Positions 17,038 to 26,308 of a stretch of 64,000 nt of DNA are shown here, in pieces; position 1 is the first letter of the stretch, and every line of letters begins with the position of its first letter. Under the pieces are notes generated by a model that had not been told where the DNA came from, made no database searches, and worked only from the letters and a program-made list of their open reading frames with translations. The stretch comes from Dyadobacter chenhuakuii (GTDB taxonomy: Bacteria > Bacteroidota > Bacteroidia > Cytophagales > Spirosomataceae), in the NCBI RefSeq assembly GCF_023821985.2, contig NZ_CP098805.1, positions 2,418,001 to 2,482,000 on the forward strand, read 5' to 3'. The translations under genes were made by a program, and so were the position numbers.

Positions 17038-18651
17038 TTAGTAAAGCTTCTGACGCTGCTGCTTCACAGTTTCGTCTTTCAGGAATTCGTCGTAAGACAT
17101 TAGTTTATCCAAAATTCCTTTCGGCCCGATTTCAATGATCCTGTTCGCGATAGTATGAACGAACTGGTGGTCATGGGAATAGAACAAAAGACAACCGGAG
17201 AAATCGATCAGACCATTGTTCAATGCCGTAATGGATTCAAGGTCAAGGTGGTTGGTAGGATCATCCAAAACCAATGCATTAGCGCCTGAAAGCATGGTTC
17301 TGGAAAGCATACAACGCACTTTTTCACCTCCCGAGAGCACTTTCGCTTTCTTTAAAGATTCTTCACCCGAGAAAAGCATTCTTCCCAAAAATCCGCGGAT
17401 AAAACTTTCGTCCTTCTCCTCAGAATATTGACGCAGCCAGTCTACCAGATTCAGATCGACGTCAAAAAACGAAGTCGGATCTTTTGTGAAATATGACTTG
17501 GTGATGGTAACGCCCCAGGTGTAGGTTCCTTTGTCCGCCTTCTGTTCTTCATTGATAATATCAAAGAAAGAGCTGATTGCCATCACGTTGCGGCTCACGA
17601 ACGCTATTTTGTCCCCTTTATTTACATTGAAACTAACATTTTCAAACAGCTTTGTTCCGTCATCAGCCGTTTTTGACAGGCCTTCAACACGCAGCAGCTG
17701 ATCGCCCACTTCCCTTTCAGATTTGAAAGCGATATATGGATATTTACGAGAAGACGGCTTAATGTCATCAATGGTAAGCTTATCCAACAGTTTGGCTCGG
17801 GAAGTTGCCTGCTTGGATTTCGAAGCATTGGCACTGAATCTTCTGATAAAATCTTCCAATTCCTTGCGCTTATCCTCGGATTTCTTGTTTTGGTCCTGAC
17901 GCTGCTTCAAAGCGAGCTGGCTGGACTCGTACCAGAAAGAATAGTTACCGGAGAACATTTGTACTTTACTGAAATCAATGTCGACCACATGCGTACAAAC
18001 CTCATCCAGGAAGTGCCTGTCGTGGGAAACAACGATCACGGTGTTTTTGAAATCGGCAAGGAAGTTTTCCAGCCAGAGCACCGTTTCAACATCAAGATTG
18101 TTGGTAGGCTCATCCAGAAGCAGCACGTCCGGATTTCCAAAAAGTGCCTGTGCAAGTAAAACCCGAACTTTATCATTGGCATTCAGATCGCCCATTGTTG
18201 CAGAATGCTGCTCTTCCGTAAGGCCTAGTCCGCTCAATAATTGCGCAGCTTCGGTTTCGGCTTCCCAACCATTCAAGTCAGCGAATTCTGCTTCCAGATC
18301 GGCTGCTTTTTCACCATCGGCGTCTGTAAATTCTTCTTTTTCATAAATCGCCTCGCGCTCCTTCATGATCTTGTAAAGGCGCTCATGGCCCAGGATCACC
18401 GTATCCATCACAGTATATGCATCGAATTCGAACTGATCCTGTTTCAGGAAAGTCATCCTTTCCCCGGGGTTCATGCTTACATTGCCTGTCTGCGGTTCTA
18501 TTTCGCCTGAAAGGATCTTCAAGAATGTAGATTTCCCAGCGCCATTCGCTCCGATCACACCATAACAATTGCCGGGAACAAACTTTATATTAACCTCATC
18601 GAATAATACCCTTTTGCCGTATCGCAATGATACGTTCTGAACCGTAATCAT
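17038..18651 (-). CDS. ABC-F family ATPase (YbiT-like)
   Basis: Soluble ABC protein of 537 aa with two nucleotide-binding domains and the interdomain linker (~240-310), the class that binds the ribosomal E site. NBD1 has intact Walker A (GANGAGKST, 34-42) and Walker B (LLLDEP, 177-182), but its signature is degenerate (GDLNAND, 154-160). NBD2 has an intact signature (LSGGEK, 439-444), but the Walker A region (346-360, GDKIAFVSRNVMAIS) lacks GxGKST, and the Walker B Glu is Asp (LDDP, 462-465). One composite ATP site is thus complete and the other appears dead. As far as recalled, related Bacteroidota proteins share the NBD2 loss. Its cellular role is not known. Confidence 0.88.
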   Translation of the reverse strand: MITVQNVSLRYGKRVLFDEVNIKFVPGNCYGVIGANGAGKSTFLKILSGEIEPQTGNVSMNPGERMTFLKQDQFEFDAYTVMDTVILGHERLYKIMKEREAIYEKEEFTDADGEKAADLEAEFADLNGWEAETEAAQLLSGLGLTEEQHSATMGDLNANDKVRVLLAQALFGNPDVLLLDEPTNNLDVETVLWLENFLADFKNTVIVVSHDRHFLDEVCTHVVDIDFSKVQMFSGNYSFWYESSQLALKQRQDQNKKSEDKRKELEDFIRRFSANASKSKQATSRAKLLDKLTIDDIKPSSRKYPYIAFKSEREVGDQLLRVEGLSKTADDGTKLFENVSFNVNKGDKIAFVSRNVMAISSFFDIINEEQKADKGTYTWGVTITKSYFTKDPTSFFDVDLNLVDWLRQYSEEKDESFIRGFLGRMLFSGEESLKKAKVLSGGEKVRCMLSRTMLSGANALVLDDPTNHLDLESITALNNGLIDFSGCLLFYSHDHQFVHTIANRIIEIGPKGILDKLMSYDEFLKDETVKQQRQKLY

Positions 18652-18781
18652 TTTAAAATAATTTTTATGAATGAAAGCGCAAAACTACGAAATTCAGAAC
18701 GAATTCGCATGTTGAACAAACTAAAACAAACGAAGCGAACCAGTGATTACCAGTCCGCTTCACAGAAATATTGAAATAAGA

Positions 18782-20062
18782 TTATGGAATAACCCGCAAT
18801 GTATGGGCGCCTTTGCCAACGCTGATCACCGCGCCCTGTTTTTTAAGCGAAGGCGAATCGCCTTTTGCAACTGTCCAGAACTCAACTCCTCCATTTCCTG
18901 TGCCATAAGCAAGATATTCAAAGACAGAAACGGCAACATTTGAACCATCCTTATCAAATGCAACGCTTTGCGGATAAATCCCTTCAAACGGATAATCAGC
19001 CACTTTTGTCAGTGCGCCCGTAGGTGCTGCAACTTTATATAATGTCAGCGAAGCGCCGGCTCCTGAACCTGCTTCCGTCCAGGGTGCACCGCTTTTGCCC
19101 GCATTGACGGTTACGAGCATAGAGCCGTCCGGGCTTACCGCAAATGATCCCGTATTTGTTCCGGCAGGAACCTGCGCCGCCACTTTATGTTCGATCGCGC
19201 CATCCATAGAGAAATTGACAACATGGATTTCGCCGGCCCCTGTTCCTTTTCCAGGTGATGCCGCCTTGGTATCCAGCACAAAATAATGTCTTCCATCTGC
19301 CGAAAATTTACCAAAAGAAGGCTCCGCTCCCACTTTCACGGGCTTGCCAACCATTTCCACATTCTTTAACTTCCCCGCTTCCCGGATCACTTTATAAAGT
19401 CCTACTTCATTGGAGTTATCAAGTGTAAATGCGATGAAATCACCTGACGGATGCCATGTAATGTCAATGATTTTATTTGCTGTATCAATGGCCGCAGGCA
19501 GGTTCAGGAAACGTGCAGGCTTGCCATCCGGCCCTGCCTCAATAAAAACGAGTTCTTTGCCGACATCATTGGTGGTCAGTATCAGTTCGTTTTTATTCAC
19601 ATCAATAGCATTCGGTTTGCGCCCGACTGAAAACCCAAATTTTGCTTTCGGCGCCGCCAGGTTAGTAATGTCCACGACGAACAATTTTTCTCCTGCCGGA
19701 AATTCGGTGAATGCATCCTTATATTCACTCACGCCATCCTCCGGACGCAGCCTGCTATCGAGCACATAAGCAAGCGTTCCGTTCGCCGGGACGGCTAATG
19801 TCTTTGAAGATGCAAGCACAGAATTGGATACGATAGCGCTTCCCAATCCCTTACTGCCTCTTTCAACTGGAAATTTAATGGTCGTCAGCAGGTCTTTTGC
19901 CGTGTTATCCCTCAACAGCTTGCCATCGACCAGCGCTGACGCTGCCATGTCGGCATCTGAAACAACGACCAAACCCCGGGCATTGAAGTTAATGGGTGAT
20001 TGGGCAATCGCCGGAACTGCTCCCAAGGCTGCCAAACCAGCAAATAATGCGACTTTTTTCAT
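18782..20062 (-). CDS. Secreted beta-propeller-like protein
   Basis: Exported protein of 426 aa with a Sec signal peptide (MKKVALFAGLAALGAVPAIA, cleavage before QSP). The body has repeated beta-strand patterns of lactonase/YncE propellers, for example GRKPNAIDVNKNELILTTND, PSGDFIAFTLDNSNEVGLYK and VSPDGSMLVTVNAG, each about 45-60 residues apart. No catalytic motif is certain, so lactonase activity is not claimed. It is a single gene with terminator hairpins upstream and no obvious partner. Confidence 0.65.
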   Translation of the reverse strand: MKKVALFAGLAALGAVPAIAQSPINFNARGLVVVSDADMAASALVDGKLLRDNTAKDLLTTIKFPVERGSKGLGSAIVSNSVLASSKTLAVPANGTLAYVLDSRLRPEDGVSEYKDAFTEFPAGEKLFVVDITNLAAPKAKFGFSVGRKPNAIDVNKNELILTTNDVGKELVFIEAGPDGKPARFLNLPAAIDTANKIIDITWHPSGDFIAFTLDNSNEVGLYKVIREAGKLKNVEMVGKPVKVGAEPSFGKFSADGRHYFVLDTKAASPGKGTGAGEIHVVNFSMDGAIEHKVAAQVPAGTNTGSFAVSPDGSMLVTVNAGKSGAPWTEAGSGAGASLTLYKVAAPTGALTKVADYPFEGIYPQSVAFDKDGSNVAVSVFEYLAYGTGNGGVEFWTVAKGDSPSLKKQGAVISVGKGAHTLRVIP

Positions 20063-20113
20063 AGAATGAATTTAAGTTAAAGGTGGTTACATTATTAAAA
20101 GGGTGGTTAAACC

Positions 20114-20155
20114 AAAGAAACCTTGTAAAGGGTTTAAGCCTTACAAGGTTTCTTT
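20114..20155. terminator. Bidirectional intrinsic terminator
   Basis: A perfect 15-bp stem (20114-20128 with 20141-20155) around a 12-base loop, with a T-run on the plus side. It separates the propeller gene from rpsT and could stop readthrough in either direction. Confidence 0.75.
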
Positions 20156-20171
20156 TTCAATCCGCAATATA

Positions 20172-20216
20172 CGACAAAAAAAGAAAAGCCCCGATAACAG
20201 CGTTACCGAGGCTAAA
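20172..20216 (-). terminator. rpsT terminator
   Basis: Read on the minus strand, an imperfect GC-rich stem (GCCTCGGTAAC with GTTATCGGGGC) is followed by TTTTCTTTTTTT, directly downstream of the rpsT stop codon. Confidence 0.75.
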
Positions 20217-20233
20217 ATCTTTGCTACAAAAAA

Positions 20234-20497
20234 TTATGCTGCAACTGAAATTGAATTAACCAATCTGGCCAATTTCGACTTCTGGTTAGAAGCTTTTTTC
20301 TTGTGGATGATGTTTTTCTTTGCCAAACGATCCAACATTGAAGATACAGTTTTGTAAACTTCAACAGCTACTGCCTTATCGGTCGTATCACGCAATTTCT
20401 TTATGTATGAACGTGTAGTTTTGTGTTGGTAGCGATTACGCAAACGCTTTGTTTCGTTAGCGCGGATTCTTTTTAATGCTGATTTATGATTTGCCAT
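20234..20497 (-). CDS. rpsT: 30S ribosomal protein S20
   Basis: Binds 16S rRNA at the bottom of the small subunit. The 87-aa, very basic protein starts MANHKSALKRIRANETKRLR, the family signature. Three helices are expected. It has its own promoter and terminator, so it is a single-gene transcript. Confidence 0.97.
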   Translation of the reverse strand: MANHKSALKRIRANETKRLRNRYQHKTTRSYIKKLRDTTDKAVAVEVYKTVSSMLDRLAKKNIIHKKKASNQKSKLARLVNSISVAA

Positions 20498-20534
20498 TTT
20501 GTAATGATAATTTTCTCTTCTTCTATTCGGTTTG

Positions 20535-20565
20535 CAAAAATAGAAATTGCTTGTTGAAATGCCAA
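20535..20565 (-). promoter_or_regulatory. rpsT promoter
   Basis: On the minus strand TTG (20565-20563), 20 bases, then TATTTTTG (20542-20535) fits the Bacteroidota -33/-7 promoter (TTG, 19-21 bases, TAnnTTTG). It lies 38 bases before the rpsT ATG. Confidence 0.65.
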
Positions 20566-20602
20566 ATTTAGCTGTAAATATATTTGCTAAACCTTACAAT
20601 AC

Positions 20603-21406
20603 TCACTTGGGCATACGTTGCACATCCGAATTCAGATATTCTTCTATGCGGTTTTCCAATTCAGAATAAGGAATGTTGCTGTGCAGCTCACCTTCCACAG
20701 CAAGCGAAATTTTACCTGTCTGCTCCGAAATAACGATCACAATGGCGTCAGTGGCCTCGCTCATGCCCATGGCAGCACGATGCCTGAATCCCAGCGACGA
20801 TGGAACATCGATGCCGTCAGCAACCGGTAAAACACACCTGGCCGCTTTCAAAATGCCGTCTACAATGATAATAGCGCCATCATGCAGCTCACTGTATTGA
20901 TTAAATAAAGAAACCAGCAGCGGTTTGGAAACGCGGGCATCCAATAGTTCACCCGTCTCCACAAACTTGCCCAGATCGTCGCGCTTGTTGATAACTATGA
21001 GTGCCCCGGTAAAATTGGCGGCGATGGTTTTGGAAGCATCGACAATCTCTTTCAAATTTTTGCCTTTCAGGTCCAGCACAGAATTGCCCATCATTTTTTT
21101 AAGCAAACCATTATTGGTATAAATGGTCGACTTACCTATAATGAGCAAAAACCGCCGGATTTCCTGCTGAAAAATCACGATCAGTGCAACGGCTCCCACG
21201 CCCATGAAATATTGCAGGATAGCGGTGAGTAAGCCCAGTCCCAGCCCTTTTACCACCAGATAAAACACGTAAACAAACAGGTAACCCAGAAAAACCCGGC
21301 TCGCGATGCTTCCACGGACCAGTGTAAAAACCTGATAAAGAAGGATGGCCACCAAAAAAACATCCAGGACATCAGCCCAATTGATGTTTAAAAAACCCAC
21401 ACGCAT
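20603..21406 (-). CDS. cdaA: Diadenylate cyclase (c-di-AMP synthase)
   Basis: Makes cyclic di-AMP from two ATP. Three N-terminal membrane segments (~14-30, 36-55, 62-88) are followed by the DAC domain with DGA at 176-178 (ELHDGAIII) and RHR at 208-210 (GFRHRAAMG), both catalytic motifs. The 267-aa length is normal for CdaA/DacA. It follows folP after 38 bases on the same strand, a frequent pairing in Bacteroidota. No CdaR or GlmM gene, the Firmicute neighbours, is present. Confidence 0.95.
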   Translation of the reverse strand: MRVGFLNINWADVLDVFLVAILLYQVFTLVRGSIASRVFLGYLFVYVFYLVVKGLGLGLLTAILQYFMGVGAVALIVIFQQEIRRFLLIIGKSTIYTNNGLLKKMMGNSVLDLKGKNLKEIVDASKTIAANFTGALIVINKRDDLGKFVETGELLDARVSKPLLVSLFNQYSELHDGAIIIVDGILKAARCVLPVADGIDVPSSLGFRHRAAMGMSEATDAIVIVISEQTGKISLAVEGELHSNIPYSELENRIEEYLNSDVQRMPK

Positions 21407-21444
21407 AAGAAAATCAATATTATTTCGCGACTAAATTACTCTTT

Positions 21445-22293
21445 TTAATTTACACTTGAAGTAGCCATCCACAGTTTAACAGCTTCCGCAGCGGGCCTAA
21501 CATCGTGCACCCGAATGATGGAAGCCCCTCGTTCCAAAGCCATTGTATTCATCACAGACGTACCATTTAATGCTTCCGCAGCGGATATGCCTAACGTTTT
21601 ATAAATGGTTGCTTTCCGCGAAATGCCAACCAAAAGCGGGCAGTCCAGCAAGCTGAATGCTGACAAATGATGCATCAACTCGAAATTCTGTTCCGTATTC
21701 TTGGCAAATCCGAAACCCGGATCGACAATAATGTCCGCAACGCCCAAGGATCTCAGCTTGTCTATCTTTCCTTTCAAATCTTTCAAAACATCCGGAACGA
21801 GCTGATTATAAGTGGTCATAGTGCTCATCGTTTGTGGCGTTCCGCGCATATGCATTAATATGTAAGGAACGCGTAATGTGCTGACAACATCAAACATCTG
21901 ATCGTCCAGAGTTCCTCCGGAAACATCATTAACGATGTGGGCACCTGTTTCTATTGCCCGCCTCGCTACTTCGGACCGAAATGTATCGACAGAAATAATC
22001 AGTTCAGGGAAATTTTTATTCAGTGGCACCACAGCCGACTCCACCCGATCCGACTCTTCGGCCACCTCTACTTCCTTTGCACCGGGACGTGTGGAATATC
22101 CGCCAATATCGACCATTATAGCGCCCTCTGCCAGCATCTGACCTGCTTTTGAGAGTAATTCATCTTCCGATCGCATCCGGCTTCCTTCGTAAAATGAGTC
22201 GGATGTAATGTTGAGAATCCCCATCACGGCTGGTGTGGACAGATCGAGCAGTTTGCCCCTGATGTTGAGCGTTTTTTTGCTAACTTGCAACAT
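21445..22293 (-). CDS. folP: Dihydropteroate synthase
   Basis: Condenses p-aminobenzoate with dihydropterin pyrophosphate in folate synthesis; the sulfonamide target. The pterin-binding barrel shows MGILNITSDSFYEGSR (~24-39), VDIGGYSTRPGAKEV (~61-75) and VDPGFGFAKNTEQN (~191-204). Length of 282 aa is usual. It is the first gene of the folP-cdaA pair and diverges from the DUF1599 gene. Confidence 0.96.
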   Translation of the reverse strand: MLQVSKKTLNIRGKLLDLSTPAVMGILNITSDSFYEGSRMRSEDELLSKAGQMLAEGAIMVDIGGYSTRPGAKEVEVAEESDRVESAVVPLNKNFPELIISVDTFRSEVARRAIETGAHIVNDVSGGTLDDQMFDVVSTLRVPYILMHMRGTPQTMSTMTTYNQLVPDVLKDLKGKIDKLRSLGVADIIVDPGFGFAKNTEQNFELMHHLSAFSLLDCPLLVGISRKATIYKTLGISAAEALNGTSVMNTMALERGASIIRVHDVRPAAEAVKLWMATSSVN

Positions 22294-22377
22294 AAAATCT
22301 TGTTAAATCCAGACAAGGAAGTGATTATCAAAGTGTTTGATTTTCTTGTCTATTAAGCAGTAAACCAATTTTACGCA

Positions 22378-22923
22378 GTGAAATCCACAGAATCGGAATA
22401 TCAGGAAATCATTCAGTATTGCCAAGATCTTTTCGCAAAAAAAAATAAAGATTACGGGACATCCTGGCGCATACTACGCATCCCTTCCCTTACCGACCAG
22501 ATATTCATCAAAGCGCAGCGCATCCGCACCATTCAGGAAAAAGGCATGCAGAAAGTGGACGAAGATGTTTCCTCAGAATTCATCGGGATCATTAATTATT
22601 GCGTCATGGCATTGATCCAGATCGCCTCTATTGAGCAGAAGCAGGAGATCAATGACACCGAACTGACGACATTATACAATCAGCAAGTGAACGAAGTGAA
22701 GGAATTGCTGTTTAATAAAAATCATGATTACGGCGAAGCCTGGCGCGATATGCGCGTTAGTTCTATGACCGATATCATTCTCATGAAGTTATTAAGGATC
22801 AAGCAGATCGAGGATAATCAGGGATTAACCCTTGTTTCTGAGGGAGTTAAAGCTGGTTATCAGGACATTATCAACTATTCTGTCTTTTGCTTGATCAAAT
22901 CCAATGCTTTGCAAACCAATTGA
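22378..22923 (+). CDS. DUF1599 family protein
   Basis: A 181-aa protein with two tandem copies of the DUF1599 (nucleotide-modification-associated) motif: KNKDYGTSWRILRIPSLTDQ at about 18-37 and KNHDYGEAWRDMRVSSMTDI at about 115-134. Function unknown; the family is linked by name to nucleotide metabolism, and its position beside folP is a recurrent one. The start is GTG at 22378. It heads a likely operon with the BT_3928-type and aroK genes. Confidence 0.82.
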   Translation: MKSTESEYQEIIQYCQDLFAKKNKDYGTSWRILRIPSLTDQIFIKAQRIRTIQEKGMQKVDEDVSSEFIGIINYCVMALIQIASIEQKQEINDTELTTLYNQQVNEVKELLFNKNHDYGEAWRDMRVSSMTDIILMKLLRIKQIEDNQGLTLVSEGVKAGYQDIINYSVFCLIKSNALQTN

Positions 22924-22962
22924 TCCGGTATCGTCGTTACTGGCATTCCTAAAATTTTTGAA

Positions 22963-24054
22963 ATGAAAATTCTTGCTCAGATCTCACGCATCATTGTTGG
23001 CTTACTATTCATTTTTTCAGGCCTGATCAAGCTGAATGATCCCGTTGGAACGCAATACAAGCTGGAAGAGTATTTTGAAGTCTTTGCAATGGACCTGCCC
23101 CAGTTTCATGACTTTTTTATGGCGCTTGTTCCGCTGGCGCTTTACTTTTCAGTCTTTCTGTGTACGGCCGAAGTGGTGCTGGGCATTGCATTGCTTGTAG
23201 GATATAAACCCAGAACAACCGCCTGGTCGCTCCTGCTGATCATTGTATTTTTTACCTTCCTGACATTCTATTCAGCTTATTTCAATAAAGTAACGGATTG
23301 CGGCTGCTTCGGCGCGGCGATCAAGCTCACGCCCTGGACTTCGTTTGGAAAAGACATTTTCCTGCTTGCGCTGATCCTGATCATCGTCTTTTACCGAAAG
23401 AAATTCAAAGCATTGCCCACCGGCATTATCGTCGTCATTTCGACCATTGCTTCGCTCGGCATTGCTGTTTACGCATTAAGGCATCTGCCCATTCTGGACC
23501 TGCTCCCCTACCGCGTCGGCGCCAGCATTCCGGCCCAACTGAAACCTTCCGAGCCACTGCGCTATCTGTATATTTTTGATAAAGGCGGCAAAGAAGTTGA
23601 GTTTGAAAAATATCCAAGTGATACTACATTGGTTTTCAAGGAAATGGTTGTGCTGAATGAGGACGCAAAGCCCAAAATAACAGATTACAAAGTTTGGAAT
23701 GATGCAGGCGATTATACCGAGGAAACATTCAAAGGCAAGAAGCTTTTCCTGATCATTAAAAACCTGACAGACATTAATACTGCTGCCTTACCAGACATTA
23801 ACAAGCTCATTAACAGGGTAAAAACGAAGGGTGTAGAACCCATTATCCTTACATCAGGCAATAGTGAAGAAATTGTAAAATTCCTGGCGGCGCATCAGCT
23901 CAATGCTCCTTACTATTATGTAGATGCCACGGTTTTAAAAACCATTTCCAGGTCCAATCCTGGCTTGTGGCTTTTGAAGGACGGCGTAGTAAAGGGAAAA
24001 TGGCATTATAACGATACGCCGGAGGCGGAGGAAGTCATTGAATTGGTAAAATAA
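22963..24054 (+). CDS. BT_3928 family protein (MauE/DoxX-like with thioredoxin-like tail)
   Basis: Integral membrane protein of 363 aa. The N-terminal half is a MauE/DoxX four-helix bundle (segments ~5-22, 45-70, 76-95, 113-130), with two cysteines in TDCGCFGA near 107-113, as in quinone- or thiol-linked members. The C-terminal half (~205-360) looks like a soluble thioredoxin-fold domain without CxxC. A role in envelope redox chemistry is inferred only. Its stop codon overlaps the aroK start by one base, so translation is coupled. Confidence 0.78.
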   Translation: MKILAQISRIIVGLLFIFSGLIKLNDPVGTQYKLEEYFEVFAMDLPQFHDFFMALVPLALYFSVFLCTAEVVLGIALLVGYKPRTTAWSLLLIIVFFTFLTFYSAYFNKVTDCGCFGAAIKLTPWTSFGKDIFLLALILIIVFYRKKFKALPTGIIVVISTIASLGIAVYALRHLPILDLLPYRVGASIPAQLKPSEPLRYLYIFDKGGKEVEFEKYPSDTTLVFKEMVVLNEDAKPKITDYKVWNDAGDYTEETFKGKKLFLIIKNLTDINTAALPDINKLINRVKTKGVEPIILTSGNSEEIVKFLAAHQLNAPYYYVDATVLKTISRSNPGLWLLKDGVVKGKWHYNDTPEAEEVIELVK

Positions 24055-24563
24055 TGAGCATGAAGAATGTCATATTAGTCGGTATGATGTCGTCCGGCAA
24101 ATCGACATTGGGTAAAAAGCTGGCGAGACTGCTGGGTTACAAGTTTGTTGATCTGGATAAATTGATTGAAAAGGATCAGCAAAGCGACATTCCTGGCTTG
24201 TTTGCACAAAAGGGAGAACCGTACTTCCGTGAAGTAGAGAGCCGTATCTTGAAGGAACAAGCTTCACAGCACGGCATCGTGCTGGCATCGGGCGGAGGAA
24301 CACCTTGTTTTCATGATAATATGGCTTTTATTAAGGGAATGGGCATCAGCGTATTTCTGGATGTTCCTGCTTCCAGCCTGGCCAAAAGGATCCGCAGCCA
24401 CGGCAAGGACGATCGTCCTATTTTGTCGGGAGCAACTTCGCTTGAAGAAACATTACAGAACAAAATCGATGAGCGCCTGCCGTTTTATTCACAAGCAGAC
24501 ATTGTTATAAAAGGTGAAATTGAAGCAAATCATTTACTAGAAATGCTTCATCCGTTATTGTAG
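24054..24563 (+). CDS. aroK: Shikimate kinase
   Basis: Phosphorylates shikimate at O3 with ATP in aromatic amino acid synthesis. Walker A GMMSSGKST is at 10-18, the substrate-binding Asp is in VDLDKLIEKD (~31-40) and GGGTPC (~80-85) is the shikimate-binding glycine motif. Length 169 aa is normal. It ends the DUF1599-BT_3928-aroK operon at a strong terminator. Confidence 0.95.
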   Translation: MSMKNVILVGMMSSGKSTLGKKLARLLGYKFVDLDKLIEKDQQSDIPGLFAQKGEPYFREVESRILKEQASQHGIVLASGGGTPCFHDNMAFIKGMGISVFLDVPASSLAKRIRSHGKDDRPILSGATSLEETLQNKIDERLPFYSQADIVIKGEIEANHLLEMLHPLL

Positions 24564-24580
24564 AAAATCTGCATAACAGA

Positions 24581-24621
24581 AAAATGCCCTCAACAAGTGG
24601 ATCACTGGTTGAGGGCATTTT
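24581..24621. terminator. Bidirectional intrinsic terminator
   Basis: A long stem: AAAATGCCCTCAAC (24581-24594) pairs with GTTGAGGGCATTTT (24608-24621), with an inner AGTG/CACT pair. It separates aroK from the convergent outer-membrane protein gene. Confidence 0.88.
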
Positions 24622-24642
24622 CATTTACAGCTGAAATCGTTT

Positions 24643-26196
24643 TTAGAAATTCATCCCAAAAGTCATTACAACATTTACCGGCCTGTGTGTCACTTCAACA
24701 GACGCATAGTTTTCGGGATTATTTAAAACATAGGGTGTATAAAGGGATTTGAATGTGCTCATTGTTCCGCTGAGGTCGGCAAAAAACCTGTCTTTACGAA
24801 TGCCAACTCCGGCTGAAAACAGCAGCTTATCTCTTTTAATTCCGTCATTGTTTTGGTAAGGATCGCCGATATAAGCAGCGCCAAGCCTTGCCCGGAACAA
24901 ATTCGCCCTGAACTCACCGCCTAATCTGAAATTATAAGAGCTGCGGAATGTGTCTCTAAGTTCAGCTTTTGTATTGGACTTAAATGCAGAGTTGTCACTG
25001 CTGCTCAGGTAATTTGTCCGAACACCCATGGCACTGTAATCCTGGTATTCCACAGATCCGGTTATGAAACCTCTGTCTTGTACAAAGAATGTTGCTCCAA
25101 AGTTTGCTTTTAGCGGACTTCTCAACGAATACACAAAGTCATTGGGTGCGATTGGCAGGTTCAAATAGGGAGGCTGGATCAATGTTCCATCCGGTCCGGT
25201 TACACGGTCATCAACAAATTCCGCGCTGACATTTTGTGTAAAAGTCTCTTTGATAGAGCTGAATGTTGGACTGGTAAGCACACCGCCAAGCTGGAAAACA
25301 GGGTTAACCTTATAAATAACACCAAGAGCAAAATTCACCCCGTTGCCAGTTACGGTCAAAGCCTCATTTTGTTGGGTGTAGATCAACTCCGGACTGTTCA
25401 CATAACTATCCTGAAAGGTACGGTCGTAATTATATCTGATCCTGCTGAAACCGAAGTTGGCACCGATGTACAGTTTATCATTATAATTACCTGCATAGGC
25501 GATCGTCCATTGCGTATTCGCGCCGGTTGCCGTATAAGTCCCGAACTGGTCCACGACGCTGTTTTTATCAAGCGCATTATAAGGAGGCCCGGCTTCTGAC
25601 GATGGGCTTATCAGATACATTTGATAATAAGCCGCAGGCAGCGAGTAGGCCATCGGACCGCCATTGGAAGCGTTGCCCTCAAAGTCTGCGTCAAGCTGCT
25701 GGATAGAAACTTTGTTAGCATTGGCATCTTCAACCACTTTATCTACAAAGGCACTCTTGTCATTAGGGCCCGAGAATGTATAATGGTCCCGGAATGACTG
25801 CTGTCGCGAAAACGATATACCCAATGAAGAGCGTTTCCACTTGCGCTGAAAACCCGGCTGGCTGGCTATTACCAACGAAGCCTGTGCAATGTTCAAATTC
25901 CCTTTGTTTGCCGAGTTTTTATCGCCCAAATAGCTGGTTTTCGTGTTGCTGGGCGTGATTCCCGGACTGAATGTAAGTTCGGATCTGGTATAAAATCCCA
26001 ACCCGGCCGGGTTGCCATGAATGGAGCTTGGGTCACCACCCAGCGAAGCGTGGTTACCGCCTAAGGACTGGAATCTGGCTGATCCGGTCTGGTCACTTTC
26101 GGAATATCGCAAAGCGTCTGTCGCGTATTGCGCGTAGGTTGTTGAGGAAGTTAAAAGGGCACAGAACACAGCGCCCCAAAGAAGTGGTTTAGTCAT
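24643..26196 (-). CDS. FadL/OmpP1-type outer-membrane beta-barrel
   Basis: Outer-membrane channel of the long-chain fatty acid/hydrophobic compound family, 517 aa. A Sec signal peptide ends near TYA (residue 22). The hatch-like N-terminal region contains LGGNHASLGGDPSSIHGNPAGL, and the remainder alternates aromatic-flanked beta strands, ending in the typical C-terminal Phe (TFGMNF). The substrate is not known. It lies 112 bases after the Gly/Tyr-rich lipoprotein gene on the same strand, with a hairpin in between. Confidence 0.85.
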   Translation of the reverse strand: MTKPLLWGAVFCALLTSSTTYAQYATDALRYSESDQTGSARFQSLGGNHASLGGDPSSIHGNPAGLGFYTRSELTFSPGITPSNTKTSYLGDKNSANKGNLNIAQASLVIASQPGFQRKWKRSSLGISFSRQQSFRDHYTFSGPNDKSAFVDKVVEDANANKVSIQQLDADFEGNASNGGPMAYSLPAAYYQMYLISPSSEAGPPYNALDKNSVVDQFGTYTATGANTQWTIAYAGNYNDKLYIGANFGFSRIRYNYDRTFQDSYVNSPELIYTQQNEALTVTGNGVNFALGVIYKVNPVFQLGGVLTSPTFSSIKETFTQNVSAEFVDDRVTGPDGTLIQPPYLNLPIAPNDFVYSLRSPLKANFGATFFVQDRGFITGSVEYQDYSAMGVRTNYLSSSDNSAFKSNTKAELRDTFRSSYNFRLGGEFRANLFRARLGAAYIGDPYQNNDGIKRDKLLFSAGVGIRKDRFFADLSGTMSTFKSLYTPYVLNNPENYASVEVTHRPVNVVMTFGMNF

Positions 26197-26243
26197 GTTT
26201 CAGATAAAGAATTCGACAGTTAGTTCAAATACTAATTAAACGA

Positions 26244-26277
26244 AAACCCTGCAAAATTATGACATCTTGCAGGGTTT
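26244..26277 (-). terminator. Terminator-like hairpin after the lipoprotein gene
   Basis: An 11-bp perfect stem (26244-26254 with 26267-26277) around a 12-base loop; on the minus strand it is followed by a short T-run. It would end the lipoprotein transcript or reduce readthrough into the OmpP1-type gene. Confidence 0.65.
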
Positions 26278-26308
26278 GAAATTCATTTTAAGCGCAATTA
26301 TCAGCCAA

